This document shows, one piece after another, positions 11,959 to 24,086 of a DNA stretch of 64,000 nucleotides. The stretch covers positions 219,095,528 through 219,159,527 of the forward strand of contig NC_092876.1 of assembly GCF_028372415.1 (NCBI RefSeq), given 5' to 3'. The notes below the pieces were generated by a model. It searched no databases. It had not been told where the DNA came from and worked only from the letters and a program-made list of their open reading frames with translations. The DNA is from Notamacropus eugenii (Eukaryota; Chordata; Mammalia; Diprotodontia; Macropodidae). Position numbers and translations under genes: made by a program. Every line of letters begins with the position of its first letter. Within the stretch, counting starts at the first letter, position 1.

Positions 11959-12851
11959 CAGTCATGCCTCATTTTATTGCTTTTTTGCTTTATTGTACTT
12001 TACAGATACTGCTTTTTAAAAAACAAATTGAAAGTTTGTGGAAACCTGGCATCTAGCAAGTCCACTGGTGCCATTTTTGCAAGAGAAGTGCTCGTATCAT
12101 GTCTCTGTGTCACAATTTTATAAATCTCACAATATTTCAAACTTTTTTATTATTATTGTATCTGTTATAGTGATCTCTGATCTTTGATGCTACTATTTAA
12201 TTGTTTTGGAATTCCGTGAACTGTGCCCACACAAGACAGGGAATTTAATCAATAAAAATTGTGTGTTCTTACTGCTTTACCAACAGGCCATTCCCTAGTC
12301 CCTCTCCTTCTCCTTGGGCTTCCCTGTTTCCTAGGATACAACAACATTGAAGAATAACATAAACTTAATTGATAAAACAGAGGCAGGGTTTGAGACAATT
12401 GACTCCAATTTAAAAAGAAGCTCTACTATGGTAAAATACTATCAAACAGCATCACACACTAGAGAAAAACCTGCTCTGAAAATAATCAATGAGGCAAACT
12501 CCATTGTTGTCTTATTTTAAACCACCCCACAGTTACCCCAACTGTCAGCAACCAGCACCATGATCAGTCAGCAGGCATCAACCTTGAGACAAAACCCTCC
12601 ACCAGCAAGAAGATCATGACTTACTCAAGGCTCAGATGATGCTTAGCATTTTTTAGCAGTAATGTATTCTTTAAAGTATATACATATTTTTTAGACAATA
12701 CTATTGAACACTTAATATAGTACAGTACAAGGTAAATATAACTTTTATATACATTGAGAAACCAAAAAATTTATGTGATTTGCTTTATTGCAATATTTAC
12801 TTTATTATGGTGGTCAGGAACCACACCTTCAATATTTCTGAGGTATGCCTG
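11959..12851 (+). mobile_element. Tigger1-like DNA transposon, internally deleted
   Basis: The left end CAGTCATGCCTCATTTTATTGC and the right end reading GAGGTATGCCTG are inverted copies. TA lies directly before the left end and another TA three bases past the right end. Left-end blocks (TGTCTCTGTGTCACA, TTTCAAACTTTTT) and right-end blocks (TTTGCTTTATTGCAATAT, GGTGGTCAGGAACC) follow remembered Tigger1. Positions 12346-12640 retain the C-terminal end of the transposase reading, with stops. The middle of the transposase is gone: 893 bases remain against about 2.4 kb for a full element. Confidence 0.8.
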
Positions 12852-12857
12852 TGTATA

Positions 12858-13530
12858 GATAGTTCTGCTTTACTTATGTAGGTGGTTTTATAGATCTCTA
12901 TGTAAAGCAATTTTTAAGTAATGTGGATTCACTTGTGGTTGCAGAGAAGGGAGAGAGGGAGAAAGGCATGAATGGGGCTGAGTGCTAGTGGAGAGATGGG
13001 GCCAAGGACTCATGGGAGCTGAGGACAAAGAATTGAGAACAGGAGTAGGAACATACAGGCTGGTGCCAGACACTTGGAAACCTGGCTGAACCTAGAGGAA
13101 GACAGAGAGGAGTGGGATGTGGGGACCAGAAAGGCAACGTAGGGAAGTGGGGTGGCAGGAGGGGTACGGGAATCAGTCAGGCAGAAACCAGCCATGACAC
13201 ACTGATAGGTGAGTGGAGCTGGACAAAGATCTCCTTGGTGCCTGAGTTCTCAAGCCAAGTCCTCCTATCAGGCAGTGGCAGTTTTTCCACATATCTATTC
13301 TTTTGCTTTCACTTGGAGGGGTTTTTTGTTGTTTAGTTGTTTGGTTTTTTTTTGTGGTGGTGGGGTGGGAGGTCACAGAGCATGGAGGGGCAAGAGTGGA
13401 GAGAGAGCGAGAAAGCACAGAACCGTACGTTAAAGTTAATATAGGTAGTTTTTTGAAATGTGGATTTCTTTCAGAATTCTTTACGTACTCAAATTTAAGT
13501 AATGTGAACTTATGTAAGGCAAGAACTGCC
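12858..13530. mobile_element. Possible second terminal-inverted-repeat DNA element
   Basis: The left edge GATAGTTCTGCTTTACTTATG and the reverse of the right edge, GGCAGTTCTTGCCTTACATAA, match with few gaps, and TA flanks both sides. An inner motif (TTTAAGTAATGTG) occurs near both ends. The middle is GC-rich and not recognised. This is a structural inference only. Confidence 0.4.
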
Positions 13531-13534
13531 TATA

Positions 13535-14028
13535 AGTGATTATCATATTATATTAAACATCTTCCAAGTTGTAACTTATTTTATCACAAATGTTTTTTAT
13601 ATTCAACAAATTTTGTCTGATAAATTTAATATGAAGTCTTACAGATGTGTCTATGGGATCTTGCTGGATTACTTATCTGAATTCTTACTGAATGTCCATT
13701 GTAAAATATTTCTAAATATTTTATTATTAGAATATTTTGATTTTATATTTAGAATGTTCATAATTATAGGTAGAATAACATTTTTTATTATTATATAACA
13801 TTTTAATTTGTAGCTTTCAGGAGCAAATGCTATCATTGTAGTTATTGTAAGCATTGAGTAAATAAATCTAAAAGAGTATTATGAACAATATATTTCATTA
13901 CTCTGGGATTGACAAGACATGTTGTTGTTCAAAGGGGTTCGCGGAACAAAAATGTTAACAACAGCTTATTTACTTATTCAGTTGCATGCCAAAAATTGCT
14001 TTATAGTGTGAGAGGTGATAAAATTTAT
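13535..14028. other. AT-rich DNA, nothing recognised
   Basis: No gene or clear repeat family is seen. The short ORFs on both strands here are AT-rich shadows. Confidence 0.4.
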
Positions 14029-14029
14029 C

Positions 14030-15450
14030 TGAAAAAAACAAAAAGTCAAAAATCTCAAGGAAAATAATGAAAAAAAAAATGAAAAGAAACAGGAATCATC
14101 AAAAAAATATGGTTCAAAGTTTGATCAGTGGAACAGATCAGGTACACAGTATAAAGGAATAAGTGAGCAAGTAGCCTACTGTTTAATATGCCCATATATC
14201 TCAGCTATTGGGTAAGAACTCATTATTCAACAAAAGCTGTTGAGAAAACTGAAAAGCAGTCTGTCAGAAACTAGATATAGATTAGCATCTCACACTATGT
14301 ACCATGATAAGCTTCAAATGGGCATGTAACATACACATAAAAGATGATTTCATAAACAAATTAGAACAGAAGGAAGAAATTACCTATCAGATCTATGGAT
14401 ATAAAGAGTTTGTGATCCAACAAGAGATAGAGAGGATCACAGGAGGTAAAATGGAGATTAAGATTACATAAATTTAGTTTTTGCACAAATAAGACCAATA
14501 CAGCTAAAATTAGAAAAGAAATCAGTAAATGGGGGAAAAACAAACAAAAAAAAACCTCTTTGCAACATTATTTTTGGGCGATGATCTCCTTTACACATGA
14601 TGTAGGGAACTGATTCAAATTCAAATCAAGTCTTAGACATTTAGGCACTGTGAGTCCCTGAGCAAATCACTTAACCTCGATTTGCCTTTATCCGTCGGAG
14701 AAGTAAATGGCAAACCACTCAATATCTTTACCAAGAAAACTCCATAGACACCATAGCCCACAGGGTCACAAAGAGAAGGGGATGACTGAATGACTGAGCA
14801 ATAACAACAAAGGATATGAACAGACAGTTTTCAAGGGAAGAAGTCCAAGCTGTTATTGCCATATGGGGAAAAAAGAAACCTGTCTAAATCATGATTAGAG
14901 AGATGCAAATTCAAACAATTCTGGGTCTTCATCTTGCACCCATCAGATTGGCAAAGTTGACAAAAAATGGAAAATCACAAATGCTGGAAGGGCTTTGGGA
15001 AAGCAACCTGTAGTAGCTCTTTTTGTGGTCTCAGAGAATTTAAAACTGAGGGGAATATTCCTCAATTGGGAAATGGCTGAACAAATTACACGTGAATGTG
15101 ATGGAATACTATGGTGCTCTGAGAAGTGATGAAAGGCATGGTTTCAGAAAAGGCAAAAAAGACGTGTATGAACTGATATACTGTGAAGTGACCAGAACCA
15201 AGAGAATTAAAACAATAATATAAAGACTAACAACTTGGAAATACTTATGAACCCTGATGTATAGTGACCACTGATCAATGTAATGACCAACTGTGGAGGA
15301 CTCATGATGAAACACGCTACCTACCTTCTGATAGAGAAGTGATGGTATCACAGTGCAGACTGAGACTTTCTTTCTGTGTGTGTGGACAATATGTTTTGTT
15401 GGACTCTGTGTTTTTATAACAGGGGCTTTTTTCTTGCTTTCTCAGTGGAA
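14030..15450 (+). mobile_element. L1 ORF2 C-terminal part and 3' UTR, interrupted by a SINE
   Basis: The order of segments follows a marsupial L1: GAAGAAATTACCTATCAGAT, an AACAAGAGATAGAGAG segment, GGATATGAACAGACAGTTTT, CATCAGATTGGCAAAG, then the tail GGGAAATGGCTGAACAAATT and TGATGGAATACTATGGTGCT. A plus-strand SINE occupies 14605-14812. No frame is intact. Confidence 0.75.
14605..14812 (+). mobile_element. MAR1/WALLSI-type tRNA-derived SINE inside the L1
   Basis: It shows GAGCAAATCACTTAACC, GTAAATGGCAAACCACTC, then AGAAAACTCCATAGAC and a GGTCACAAAGAGAAGG tail ending in ACAACAA. It sits inside otherwise continuous L1 sequence. Confidence 0.75.
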
Positions 15451-15559
15451 CAATAAGGGTGGCACAGGGGGAGAGTTTGAAGGCTGATTTTCATTTGAAA
15501 AATAATCCTTTAAAAGCTACCTTATATTTAACTACCTTGTATTTATTCCCTTAATATTT

Positions 15560-15735
15560 GTTTTGTGTAGACTTATGCATGCACTAGTTGTTTCCTCCAT
15601 TAAAATATGAACTCCTTGAGAGGAGGAATTTTTTTTTTTGTCTTTATGTTTTTCCTTTGTATTTGTATCCCCTGTGCCTCATACAGTGTCTGGCAGAGGG
15701 TACATATAATAAATTCCTGTTGATTTATGATTCCT
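15560..15735 (+). mobile_element. L2 LINE 3'-end fragment
   Basis: It contains AACTCCTTGAGAGGAGGAAT, then CAGTGTCTGGCAGAGGGTA and ATAATAAATTCC, the usual L2 3' terminal order. Confidence 0.75.
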
Positions 15736-15849
15736 TGGAAGATGTTGACAATAAGAATATCTCAGGCTGTGTGCAAAAATAAAATAAATTTGCATAAATA
15801 AAATAAACTAAATAGAATAAATTCAGAACTCTGTTGCTGGATTGTAAGC

Positions 15850-15965
15850 GGTTATAAGTACGAAGACTATGGCTTACACATCTTTTCATGCCATCTCTCT
15901 TCCACAGAAATTAGCACAGTGCCTTCCATTTAGGTGCTTGAAAAACATTTATTGATCTTGTTAGT
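15850..15965 (+). mobile_element. L2 LINE 3'-end fragment, short
   Basis: It reads AGCACAGTGCCTTCCATT, then GTGCTTGAAAAACATTTATTG, a decayed L2 end. Confidence 0.55.
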
Positions 15966-16019
15966 GTGTTTTTCTGCCCTTTGTCAACACTTCTATATAG
16001 ACTTACTAAATTTTAGATC

Positions 16020-16200
16020 TGAAAAGGACCTGAGATAATTGGTTCATCTTTTACTCTAAACTTGGGGAAACTGAGGCCCAGAGAACTTAAATGATTCACA
16101 AAAAACATGACAACAAATTAGGTCAGAGTCAGATCAAGATTCTAGGTCTTTTGTTACCTGAACTCTGATCCTCTAGGATTCCTTTCATTTTCTTATGCCA
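16020..16200 (-). repeat. THER1/MIR-type SINE relic
   Basis: It contains GGGGAAACTGAGGCCCAGAG followed by a decayed AGGTCAGAGTCAGATC region, the antisense MIR body. Confidence 0.65.
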
Positions 16201-16379
16201 CCCTCCACATAATCTTATTTTCAGATCAGCCTTGGGAAGTAGGTTGGGTAGGTATTAGAAAAAGTAGATAAGGTCACTGAGAAATAAAAGCAGTGGGCAA
16301 AGATCAGAATTCCAAGGAGTGGCTGCTTGAAATCAGAATTTTAGGGAGTGGTAAATTACCTCGAAAGAAGATAATAATT

Positions 16380-16510
16380 ATAGTTCACATTTATATAGCA
16401 TTTTAAGGCTTATAAATTGTTTATCTCACAACAAACCCATGATGTAGACAATACAAGTATTACTACTTTCATTTTTGCAAATGAGGAAACTGAAGATCAG
16501 AGAGTGTATA
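16380..16510 (-). repeat. MIR/Mon-type SINE relic
   Basis: It has TTATATAGCATTTTAAGGCTT, then TTTTGCAAATGAGGAAACTG and AGATCAGAGAGTG, the antisense end of a MIR-type SINE. Confidence 0.65.
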
Positions 16511-16829
16511 TGACAGACACCTGGAGTCACTCATCTACTGAGTATTATGTAAGGAGTATTTTGCTATCCTTAAAGTTAGTTTCTCAGGATGCATGGCCAT
16601 GGCAATGTCTAGTTTCCAGGTGTTAGATAATAACTCCCAGAATAGCCACAAGGACCCTAGATAGTAATTCCTAGAATCAGTGATAGGCAGTCCTACTGAA
16701 GTCAAACCATAGATATGGGGTGACAATTGATATTTACTAAACTTGTCCAGAATGACACTATTGCTAAAATTAACCTGTGAACTTAATGTTGGGAAGATAC
16801 CTTCTTTGTCTGTTGCCCTATAAAGCAAG

Positions 16830-17880
16830 TGGGCACCGGTCAGTGAGTGGAGAAACCATGGAGGAACTCATAGAGGAATCTGTGTGTGCCTTGACCAGTA
16901 ATCATCAAGGCTTGAGGGGATGTAGGAGAATGCACAAGCTGTGCCTGTCTTGATTGACCCCATCAAGAGGTAGGGGTAGTTACACCCTATAACAACAAGG
17001 ACCCCAATATACACAGGAGGCCCTACTGCACAGGTTCTTAGATATGCTTTTCTAAAAGGAAATCAACTTTTGAGGGGTCAACAATCTTTTTAATTAAGCA
17101 CATCTACCAACAGAGAAAATACAAGCAGGACCAACAGACAGGGCTTCCAACTGTCTTACCAGAGGCAATTCATATATCATTACCAGAGAGAGAAGCACCA
17201 ACACCTGGGTTTTCAAAGCTGGGGCAGGGGTTTTTAAAACATCTGCCCAGAGTCTCATCTGGCACTAAGCCCCAAAGCAAACCCTCATTTCAGAGTATAC
17301 ATACTCTTTTTAGAGCCACACAACTCCTGGTGACCTAGTGCCTCATTAGCGATCAGCAAAAAGTGTGGACCTTCATTGAAAACAAGCCTTCCCTAATCAA
17401 ACCTCCCTATATAGTCCCACCTGAGGCCTATCAATGGTCAGGGAAGATTTTTAAATCCAATTACAACAAGTAAACCCAAAATGATTTTGAGGGGGAGAGG
17501 GTTCTACTCGTGGACAGAGAGACTATTTCTATACCTAGACTATTCCTAGCCTTGGGCAATCTATTCAAAGAACTTATGCCCCACCAAAGCCTGAGCAGAA
17601 TACAAGAGCTACTCCACCTGGATGGAATCTGAACTAGAAAGTTAGTCCAATTGCATTAACAGCAATGTCCTTCAAGAGATTGATAATAGAAAATGGAGAA
17701 ACTCTAGCTCTCCCCAAATCATTGGTGATTAATAGTAATTTCTCTCAAGGGACAGTTGTAATAACTATTCCACTGTCCCGTAATGGAGGCATAATCTCCT
17801 CTTGCATAGCCAAGGTCCCTGGGAAGACTAGACTCAAACTTACAGATAAAGGTGGTGAGACAGTGTAGGGAAGCCCATCT
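16830..17880 (-). mobile_element. LTR/endogenous retrovirus relic, probably minus strand
   Basis: Blocks such as GAGGCAATTCATATATCATT, CACCAACACCTGGGTTTTCA and CTCCTGGTGACCTAGTGCC look like a dispersed marsupial LTR I recall. The minus strand has ATTAAA and a TTTTAAAAA-like box. I saw no intact retroviral gene. Edges are approximate. Confidence 0.45.
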
Positions 17881-17904
17881 GGCAAGAGGGTAGCCTACAT
17901 CTCC

Positions 17905-18150
17905 TAGCTGTAGTTGTTCAGCTGCTGTCTGACTCTTCTTGACCCCATTTGAGGTTTTCTTGGCAAAGATACTGGAGAGGTTTGTCATTTCCTTTTCCAG
18001 TTCATTTTATAGAGGAGGAAACTGAGGCAAACAGACTTAAAAGACTTTCCCAGGGTCACATAGCTGGTAAGTATCTGAGACCTGATTTAAAACCTTGTGT
18101 TCCTGACTCCAGGTCTGGTGCTCTTTCCATGTACCACCTAGCTGTCCATC
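17905..18150 (-). mobile_element. MAR1/WALLSI-type SINE, antisense
   Basis: It runs GGTTTTCTTGGCAAAGATAC, GAGGAAACTGAGGCAAACAG, CAGGGTCACATAGCTGGTAA, then ACCACCTAGCTGTCC. This is almost full length. Confidence 0.9.
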
Positions 18151-18789
18151 TCCTAGTTATGGGAAGCCTTTTTATCTCTTCATGAAGCACTCATAAAATT
18201 CACCTGAAGTGTGTCTCTCTGTCTCTCTAGAGTCCTATAGCTGTCTTTCTTTGGTATGTCTGGTTTGTCTTTGTGTGTCTTTTAGGTGGATGCTGATGGG
18301 ACCTTCAGGTCTTCCAGTCTTTCAAATTTCACAAGGTTATAACTCAGCCAATTCTGTCATTGACAGAACTAAATAGTTTTTTCTCAGTTTTCTTCTGATT
18401 GCTACTGTTATTGGCATGTCTGCTCCCAGCTGGATATGTTGTACCCTACTTGTCCAGTCTCTTGGGTACCATGAAGGCAGGAAGAGAAAGAGAATAATTC
18501 ATTCACAGGGGCCTGGAATTCATAGCTACTGAATTTGGAGTCTTTTCTAACTTGATTGACTTGACTCCAAACTAGCTTATGTTTATGTCCACCAGGAGTC
18601 ATAACTTGATATTCTTCAGGCAATCACCAGACATTTTCTGTGTTATCCTGTCACTGTTCAATGACTCAAAGCCCCAGTTCTTTCATATTGACTAAAGACT
18701 CTTCATGGCTAGTTCCTTTTTGATTGATTGATTTAATCAAGATGCCTGGGCCTTTTGTGTTTAATGGGGGTGAGAATGGATGCCAACCT

Positions 18790-18885
18790 TATGAAAAGCA
18801 TACTAGATTTGTGTCCAAATACCAGTTCTGTGCTTATTAGACTTATGATTTTATTCAAGGCACTTGGTCAATTTATGCCTTAGGT
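18790..18885 (+). repeat. MIR-type SINE fragment
   Basis: A decayed stretch resembling the MIR/THER1 5' half (ACCAGTTCTGTGCTTATTAG, ATTCAAGGCACTTGGTC). Confidence 0.4.
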
Positions 18886-19151
18886 TTGATTTTTGTTGAG
18901 TCATTTTCAGTCATATTTGACTCTTTGTGACCCCATTGAGGTTTTATTAGCAAAGATACTAGAGTGGTTTGCCAGTTCCTTCTCCTGTTCATTTTAATAG
19001 ATGAGGAAACTGAGGCAAACAGGATTAAATGACTTGCCTATGGTTACAAAGCTAGTAAGTGTCTGAGGCTAGCTTTGAACTCAGGAAATCAAGAAGTCTT
19101 CCTGACTTCAGATCTGGCACTCTATTCACTTCACCACCTAGCTACCCAGAT
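18885..19151 (-). mobile_element. MAR1/WALLSI-type SINE, antisense
   Basis: It contains TGTGACCCCATTGAGGTTTT, GATGAGGAAACTGAGGCAAA, AAGCTAGTAAGTGTCTGAGG, then CACCACCTAGCTACCC. Confidence 0.9.
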
Positions 19152-19159
19152 TTAAACTA

Positions 19160-19650
19160 GATGGTGGTACAGGGGCAGGTCACCTGGAATGAATTAATAG
19201 ACTCGAGCATTCTTGAGGTCAAGGTAAAGATTTATTATACTTCTCAGTGGGCAAGAATTTTTAGGGAACCTGCAACCTTAGAGGGGTACAGGTAAAGTTT
19301 ATATAGGATATTCTATAGTAAAACATGTGCCAAATATGCTAATTAGGTGATTCAGGGCGGGATTAGGGAATGGGTAAGGAGTGGTTAGTTCTTAAAGCAA
19401 CATGCACTTTTAGTATCTACTTAGCAGATATTTTACCCAGAGTTCATCGGGAAATAACCCAAGGTGGGCCTACATGGAGGTGTGACTTTAGACTTGAAAT
19501 GTCACTAAGTCAATTAATAGTCAAGGCTGACTAAGTAGTACCAGGCTGCTCTCATCAATGTCTTGTTAGACAAGATAAATGTGAGAGAGTATACAGATGT
19601 CTAAGTCTAGGATACATATGATTGGTCAGTGAGTAGCAAATGTTGTTATG
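19160..19650 (-). mobile_element. Solo LTR-like element, minus strand
   Basis: On the minus strand a TATA region (CCTATATAAACTTTACC) is followed by GTATAATAAATCTTTACC as poly(A) signal about 90 bases on. That is the promoter and R-region order of a retroviral LTR. The far upstream part would be U3. Edges and target duplication were not resolved, and no internal retroviral genes adjoin it. Confidence 0.6.
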
Positions 19651-19659
19651 ACCCAGTAC

Positions 19660-20365
19660 TCAGCCAGTGCACAGCTGGTTCAGACAAATAAATTCTACAG
19701 GTGCAGCTGGCTACTGTAGCAGGAAGGGGGATAACATTTTTTTGCCAGGGCAGGCTGTTCTTGGACTGGGGAGAAACTGCCTGGGATAGTGTTTTGAGGC
19801 TAGGAAGAAATGTGATTTTTAGAGAGAAATGTGATTTTTTTGGAATTGGGGTCCAAGTACAGGCACCTGAGCACTCTGTCAGCATATACCTTCTTCACCA
19901 TGGGAAGCTCTCTTTGGTTGAGTGGTTGGGGACACCATCCCCAGAGGAGGAAACCCAAGGACACCATGAATCTGATGTTGGGAAGAGCCACCAAGAAGAG
20001 TTTAACCTTAGAATAGGATGGAATCAGAGTAATGAAGAAGCCTTCCCTCTGATAACTTCTTAAATATCTTTTCTTGTTAACTAGGGACTAAGCTTCGCTG
20101 TTTTTACACTGTTGAAGGAGTGAATTATCAAATTGTAACAAACTCAAAAACTGCACAATTATTTAAAATTATTATTTTATATTTTGTCCCTTTAGTTTCT
20201 GTGTCCTAAGAAAAAGCTCTGACTGCCTTACTCTAATTGCAACTTTTCTGTCTTGGCCTAGTTCCTTGAATGAGAGAAGCTGTCTCTGTAAGCTTCAAGA
20301 TTTCCCCTGTCTATGGTGTTTTTATGACTTTCAATATTTAGACCTTATCTAAAAATCAACTTCTT
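19660..20365. other. Intergenic DNA, nothing recognised
   Basis: Overlapping short ORFs occur on both strands, but none resembles a known protein and no splice structure is visible. Confidence 0.4.
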
Positions 20366-20369
20366 AAGT

Positions 20370-21060
20370 ACAATACGAGGGAGGCAAGGTTAGAGAACAA
20401 TTTGTCTGAAAACAATCTGGGGGTTTTAGTGGACTGCAAGGTCAGTATGAATCAATAGTGTGATAATGGCATTCAGTAAAGAATGCTATGGCAGGACTGG
20501 GCTGAATTTAGAGACCTTACTTCCAGGACTAAGCATGTAAGAGTTTCACTGTCCTTCACTCTGGTCAGCCCACAACTGGAGTTCTGTGTTCAGTACTGGG
20601 GTACCAAAGTTTAGGAAGGACATTGCTAAGCTAGAAATAGTGAAGGACCTTGAGTTGATTACATCCAAGAACTGAAGGGACTAGAGATGAGGAGCATGGA
20701 AAAAGACTCAGAGAGGACATTTCTAACTTTCTTCAAGTATCTGAAGAGCTCTCAGATGGAAGAGGGATCCCATTTTTTATGTTTGGTCCCAGAGGGCAGA
20801 ACGTGGAGAATTTGATAAAAATTTCAAAGAGGCAAATTGTGTTTGATGTGAGGAAAACCTTCCTAATGATTAGAATTATCCTAAAGCGGATTGGGAGGCC
20901 CCCTTCTCCCCCACCCTCCTGCATGTGAACTCTTCAAACAGAAGCTGAATGACCACTTTTCAGGTGTGTTGTGGGAACTCTTTTCCTAGGCATAGACTGA
21001 ACTTGAGGGGTGCTGAGGTATCTTCTCATTCTGAAATTCTGGGATTCTTAGCTTTGGACT
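20370..21060 (+). mobile_element. CR1/L3-type LINE 3' end
   Basis: The order GGAGTTCTGTGTTCAGTACT, TTAGGAAGGACATTG, TTCAAGTATCTGAAGAGC, CAGAGGGCAGAAC, AAACCTTCCTAATGATTAGA and the final TTCTGGGATTCTTA is that of CR1/L3 tails. It is decayed and non-coding. Confidence 0.8.
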
Positions 21061-22495
21061 TTTAGTTCCTGGATTCACTTAGAGCAGGCCCCTGACTGTT
21101 GGTTGCCTTTATTTTAGACTAATGGAAATGACCGGGACATGGCTTCCTTCATGGATCTTGGCCAGGACTATGCTTTAACTGCTCCTCCCCTTCCCTTGCC
21201 CTTTTCTCTTCCTCAGCACCCTTTACTTGCTGTTGCTCTATGGCCTACATGTGACCCCTCAGTCTCCCCCTCCCCAAAGTGTAGCTAGAATGAGAATTTT
21301 TGTCTTTCTTCTATAACAAAATCCTGCAACTGTTCCAGTAATGATAATGTGGTTAGCTGCCCTGCAGGTTCTCCAACCAAAGACTCTGGAACTGCCTACT
21401 TCTCCAGACCACAGAAGGTCTAGCTGTTCTCCCCTGAGGCTTTTAATGGCTTTACAACTTTAAAAATTATACTTGTAATTACCTCCACTGCTGCCTCCTC
21501 CTGTTCCTCCTCCTCCTCCTTTTCCTCACCATTACCACCATTTTCCTCCTCCTCCTGCTGCTGCTGCTGGCTTTCCCCCTTCCTACTTTCCCTTGGAAAG
21601 GACCACCCTGATGCCTCTTTTGTGAAGTCGCCACTTGAAGAGACCCCCCCCCCCCCCAGACTCACCATAGCTCACAAAAAGCCAAAGGATGGAGTCAAGA
21701 CTGTAAACAGCTACTACATTAATTTGAAGGTGTCAGGGCAAAGTGGTTGGGGGTGCAACTTAAGATTAAGAGGCACACACACTTAGTAAACTAATGAAAG
21801 CCTATTGTGAATGACAGTTTGTCAATGAGGCAGATTGGATTCTGATTTGATGGTAACCAACCAATCAGTGAAACAGACCCACCTGTACAGTTGGAAATGG
21901 AGGCTAAAGAAACAGCTGCAGACAGGAGGAGTTTATTAAACTCCAGAGCTGTGCTCCCAAGGAAAACAATGCATTCACAATTAGAAAAAACAAGATCTGG
22001 TTCATCCACATCCTGACAGCTGCACTAGAGTAGTCTTTCTTTTTGATTCCCTTCCCCCATTCCTTTATTATACATAAAGTAACTGTGTATGTGCCCTGGT
22101 TTTGGTTTTGTTTTTAACTAAATGCCCAGTGGTATGTTTTAATCAGCAACAAATGGAGATGGAGAGGGGAAAAAACAAACTGGCTCTGTGAAAACATCCC
22201 TTTTCTCCATGTGTGGCATGCTCATTCAACTTTTATCTTTGTATTCCAATTAGTTATTTTGCTCTTACTGTTTTACAACAACAACAAAAACTCATAAAAA
22301 TCCTTGCAGACCTTGATTGACTGGATAATTTCAATGTTTTTCTTATCATTATAAAACTAAGAATGATTTTATAATTTCTTTGTGTGTAGCTGTTACATGT
22401 AAGGCAATTTCTGTCTCTCAGTAGGGATAAATTACTGTAAAGAAATTGATCCTAGGTAGTTTTCCCTTCAAGTCAAAAATCTTGTTGTTTAAATA
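21060..22495. other. Low-copy intergenic DNA with simple repeats
   Basis: There is a CCT/CTG trinucleotide stretch at 21486-21571 and a run of 14 C at 21644-21657. The rest shows no recognised repeat or exon, so it may be unique sequence. Confidence 0.5.
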
Positions 22496-22498
22496 AAC

Positions 22499-22634
22499 TT
22501 CTTGTTTAAAAAAAAAAAAAAAGAGTAACTATATGATTTTGGAAGCTAGCAGCACACTGAGTTCCCAAGTTGTTTTAGCCTGGAAAGGCAGAAAAGCTCC
22601 TAGGGTTGTTGGCAAAAACAAATTGTTTAGAGAA
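22499..22634. repeat. Direct repeat unit, copy 1
   Basis: It begins CTTGTTTAAA with an A run, continues TATATGATTTTGGAAGCTAG and TTTTAGCCTGGAAAGGCAG, and ends near TTGTTTAGAGAA. A diverged copy lies at 24474-24610. Confidence 0.8.
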
Positions 22635-22639
22635 TTTTA

Positions 22640-23770
22640 TTCCCCTAGAGGCTTCCTATAACTCAAATGATAGTGCTCTGTTTAATGTCTCATTTCTCAA
22701 GAAAGGTCATCTGACTAGGTCATTCCATCTTATACAAATAGCACTGTTCTGAAAAGCTGTAGGGGCTCCCCTGGGAGGTAGAGAAGGCTTATGATTCCCT
22801 CTCACATTCTACTTTGCCAGCCTAGGCAGGGGTGAGAGACTGGTGTTACATCCTAGCCAGGATATGTCTTGGGATGCACCTGCCCTGGTTATCACTTTTT
22901 TAAAAAGATGACTTGTTATAATCTTATTGTTGAATGTGAGTATGATAGCTTAACATTGCTCTGGCATTCCAGGTACTGCAGGGGTAGCTTTTGTGCCTAT
23001 ATCTTGAGGGGCAGGTGGGTCATCTAGTGTGTTAAGTCGGCCTCTGAGATATTATCCTATGGGACATGATCACTCCCATTATAGCTCTCCAAGAGTTAAT
23101 AGTCATCTGGCTGCATCAATCTAGTAGCAGGGCTAAAAGAGGTTGAAGAGGAAAATGCTGGCCAACAGATGTCCATGTTTAGTGTCCATATTTCCTCGGT
23201 AACCTTAAAAGGCATTATAATTCGATTTCAACACATATGGTATCCCTAACAGCTTGTCAGTCATTTCCTCTGAGTCTCTGGAGACAGCCAGAGGATGTGC
23301 TGGATAGAATGTTGGAGCTTCTCAGTAAGGATTGTATTCAGATCCTGTCCGCAGTGGCCTGGAGTTGACTTGGGCTACTCTCTTGGTAGTTTAAGTCTGA
23401 TATTGAAATGCAATGAGTTAGGATGTCATTTATTCAATAGTCAACAAAAGGAAGTTTGCTTAAAGATGGCGGATGGGGAAGGACACCCCACTCATTCAGT
23501 TAAGTACACAGCTTCCTCTTCTTAGTTATGCTGTTTGTCCACAGTGAGTGACCTCAGCAAGAGGTGGAATTCCTCACAGCCTTTTGTACTCAGGTGAACA
23601 GAAAGCTACATCAACATCCCAAGTCAGTCCCTGAGCCAATTAAGTCTCAAGGAGAGTTTCATTACTTTTCAAGAAGGACTGAACTAAGGTGCTTGGAGAA
23701 AGGCCCTAGGGCAAGTTAGCCCAGTCTACATGCAAGAGTCCGAGGAAATATTGCTCCTGTCACACTGCCT
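22640..23770. other. Intergenic DNA, mostly unassigned
   Basis: A weak plus-strand MIR-like fragment is seen at 23290-23420. Nothing else is recognised. Confidence 0.4.
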
Positions 23771-23950
23771 CGGACACCTACTAGTTGTGACCCTTTCAAT
23801 TAAGTTGTAGAAGCCTCTTATTCTCAGTTTACTCTTCTGTAAAATGGGGATAATAGTAGCACCTACCTTAAGAACCGTTGTGAGGATTAAATCATATGGG
23901 ATAATATGTGTAAAGTGTCTTGCAAATCTTAAAATGCTATTTAAGTATTT
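23770..23950 (+). repeat. MIR/Mon-type SINE
   Basis: It contains CTGTAAAATGGGGATAATAG, then GTGAGGATTAAATCATATG and GTAAAGTGTCTTGCAAATCT, the 3' half of the long MIR-type SINE. Confidence 0.75.
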
Positions 23951-24086
23951 CTGTAATCATGGAGCATACTTTATAACCATTTCCTATGTATTAGTCAATA
24001 AGGTTGCTTCCAATTTTTTGCAATTTCAAAAAAGTATGCTATAAAGATATTTAAACAGATGGTTTTTTAAAAAGATACTTCTAGGG

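Noticed and set aside
19646..20063. Overlapping ORFs of 60-120 codons on both strands
   Set aside because: There is no recognisable protein, no splice structure and no flanking promoter evidence; a chance result of moderately GC-rich sequence.
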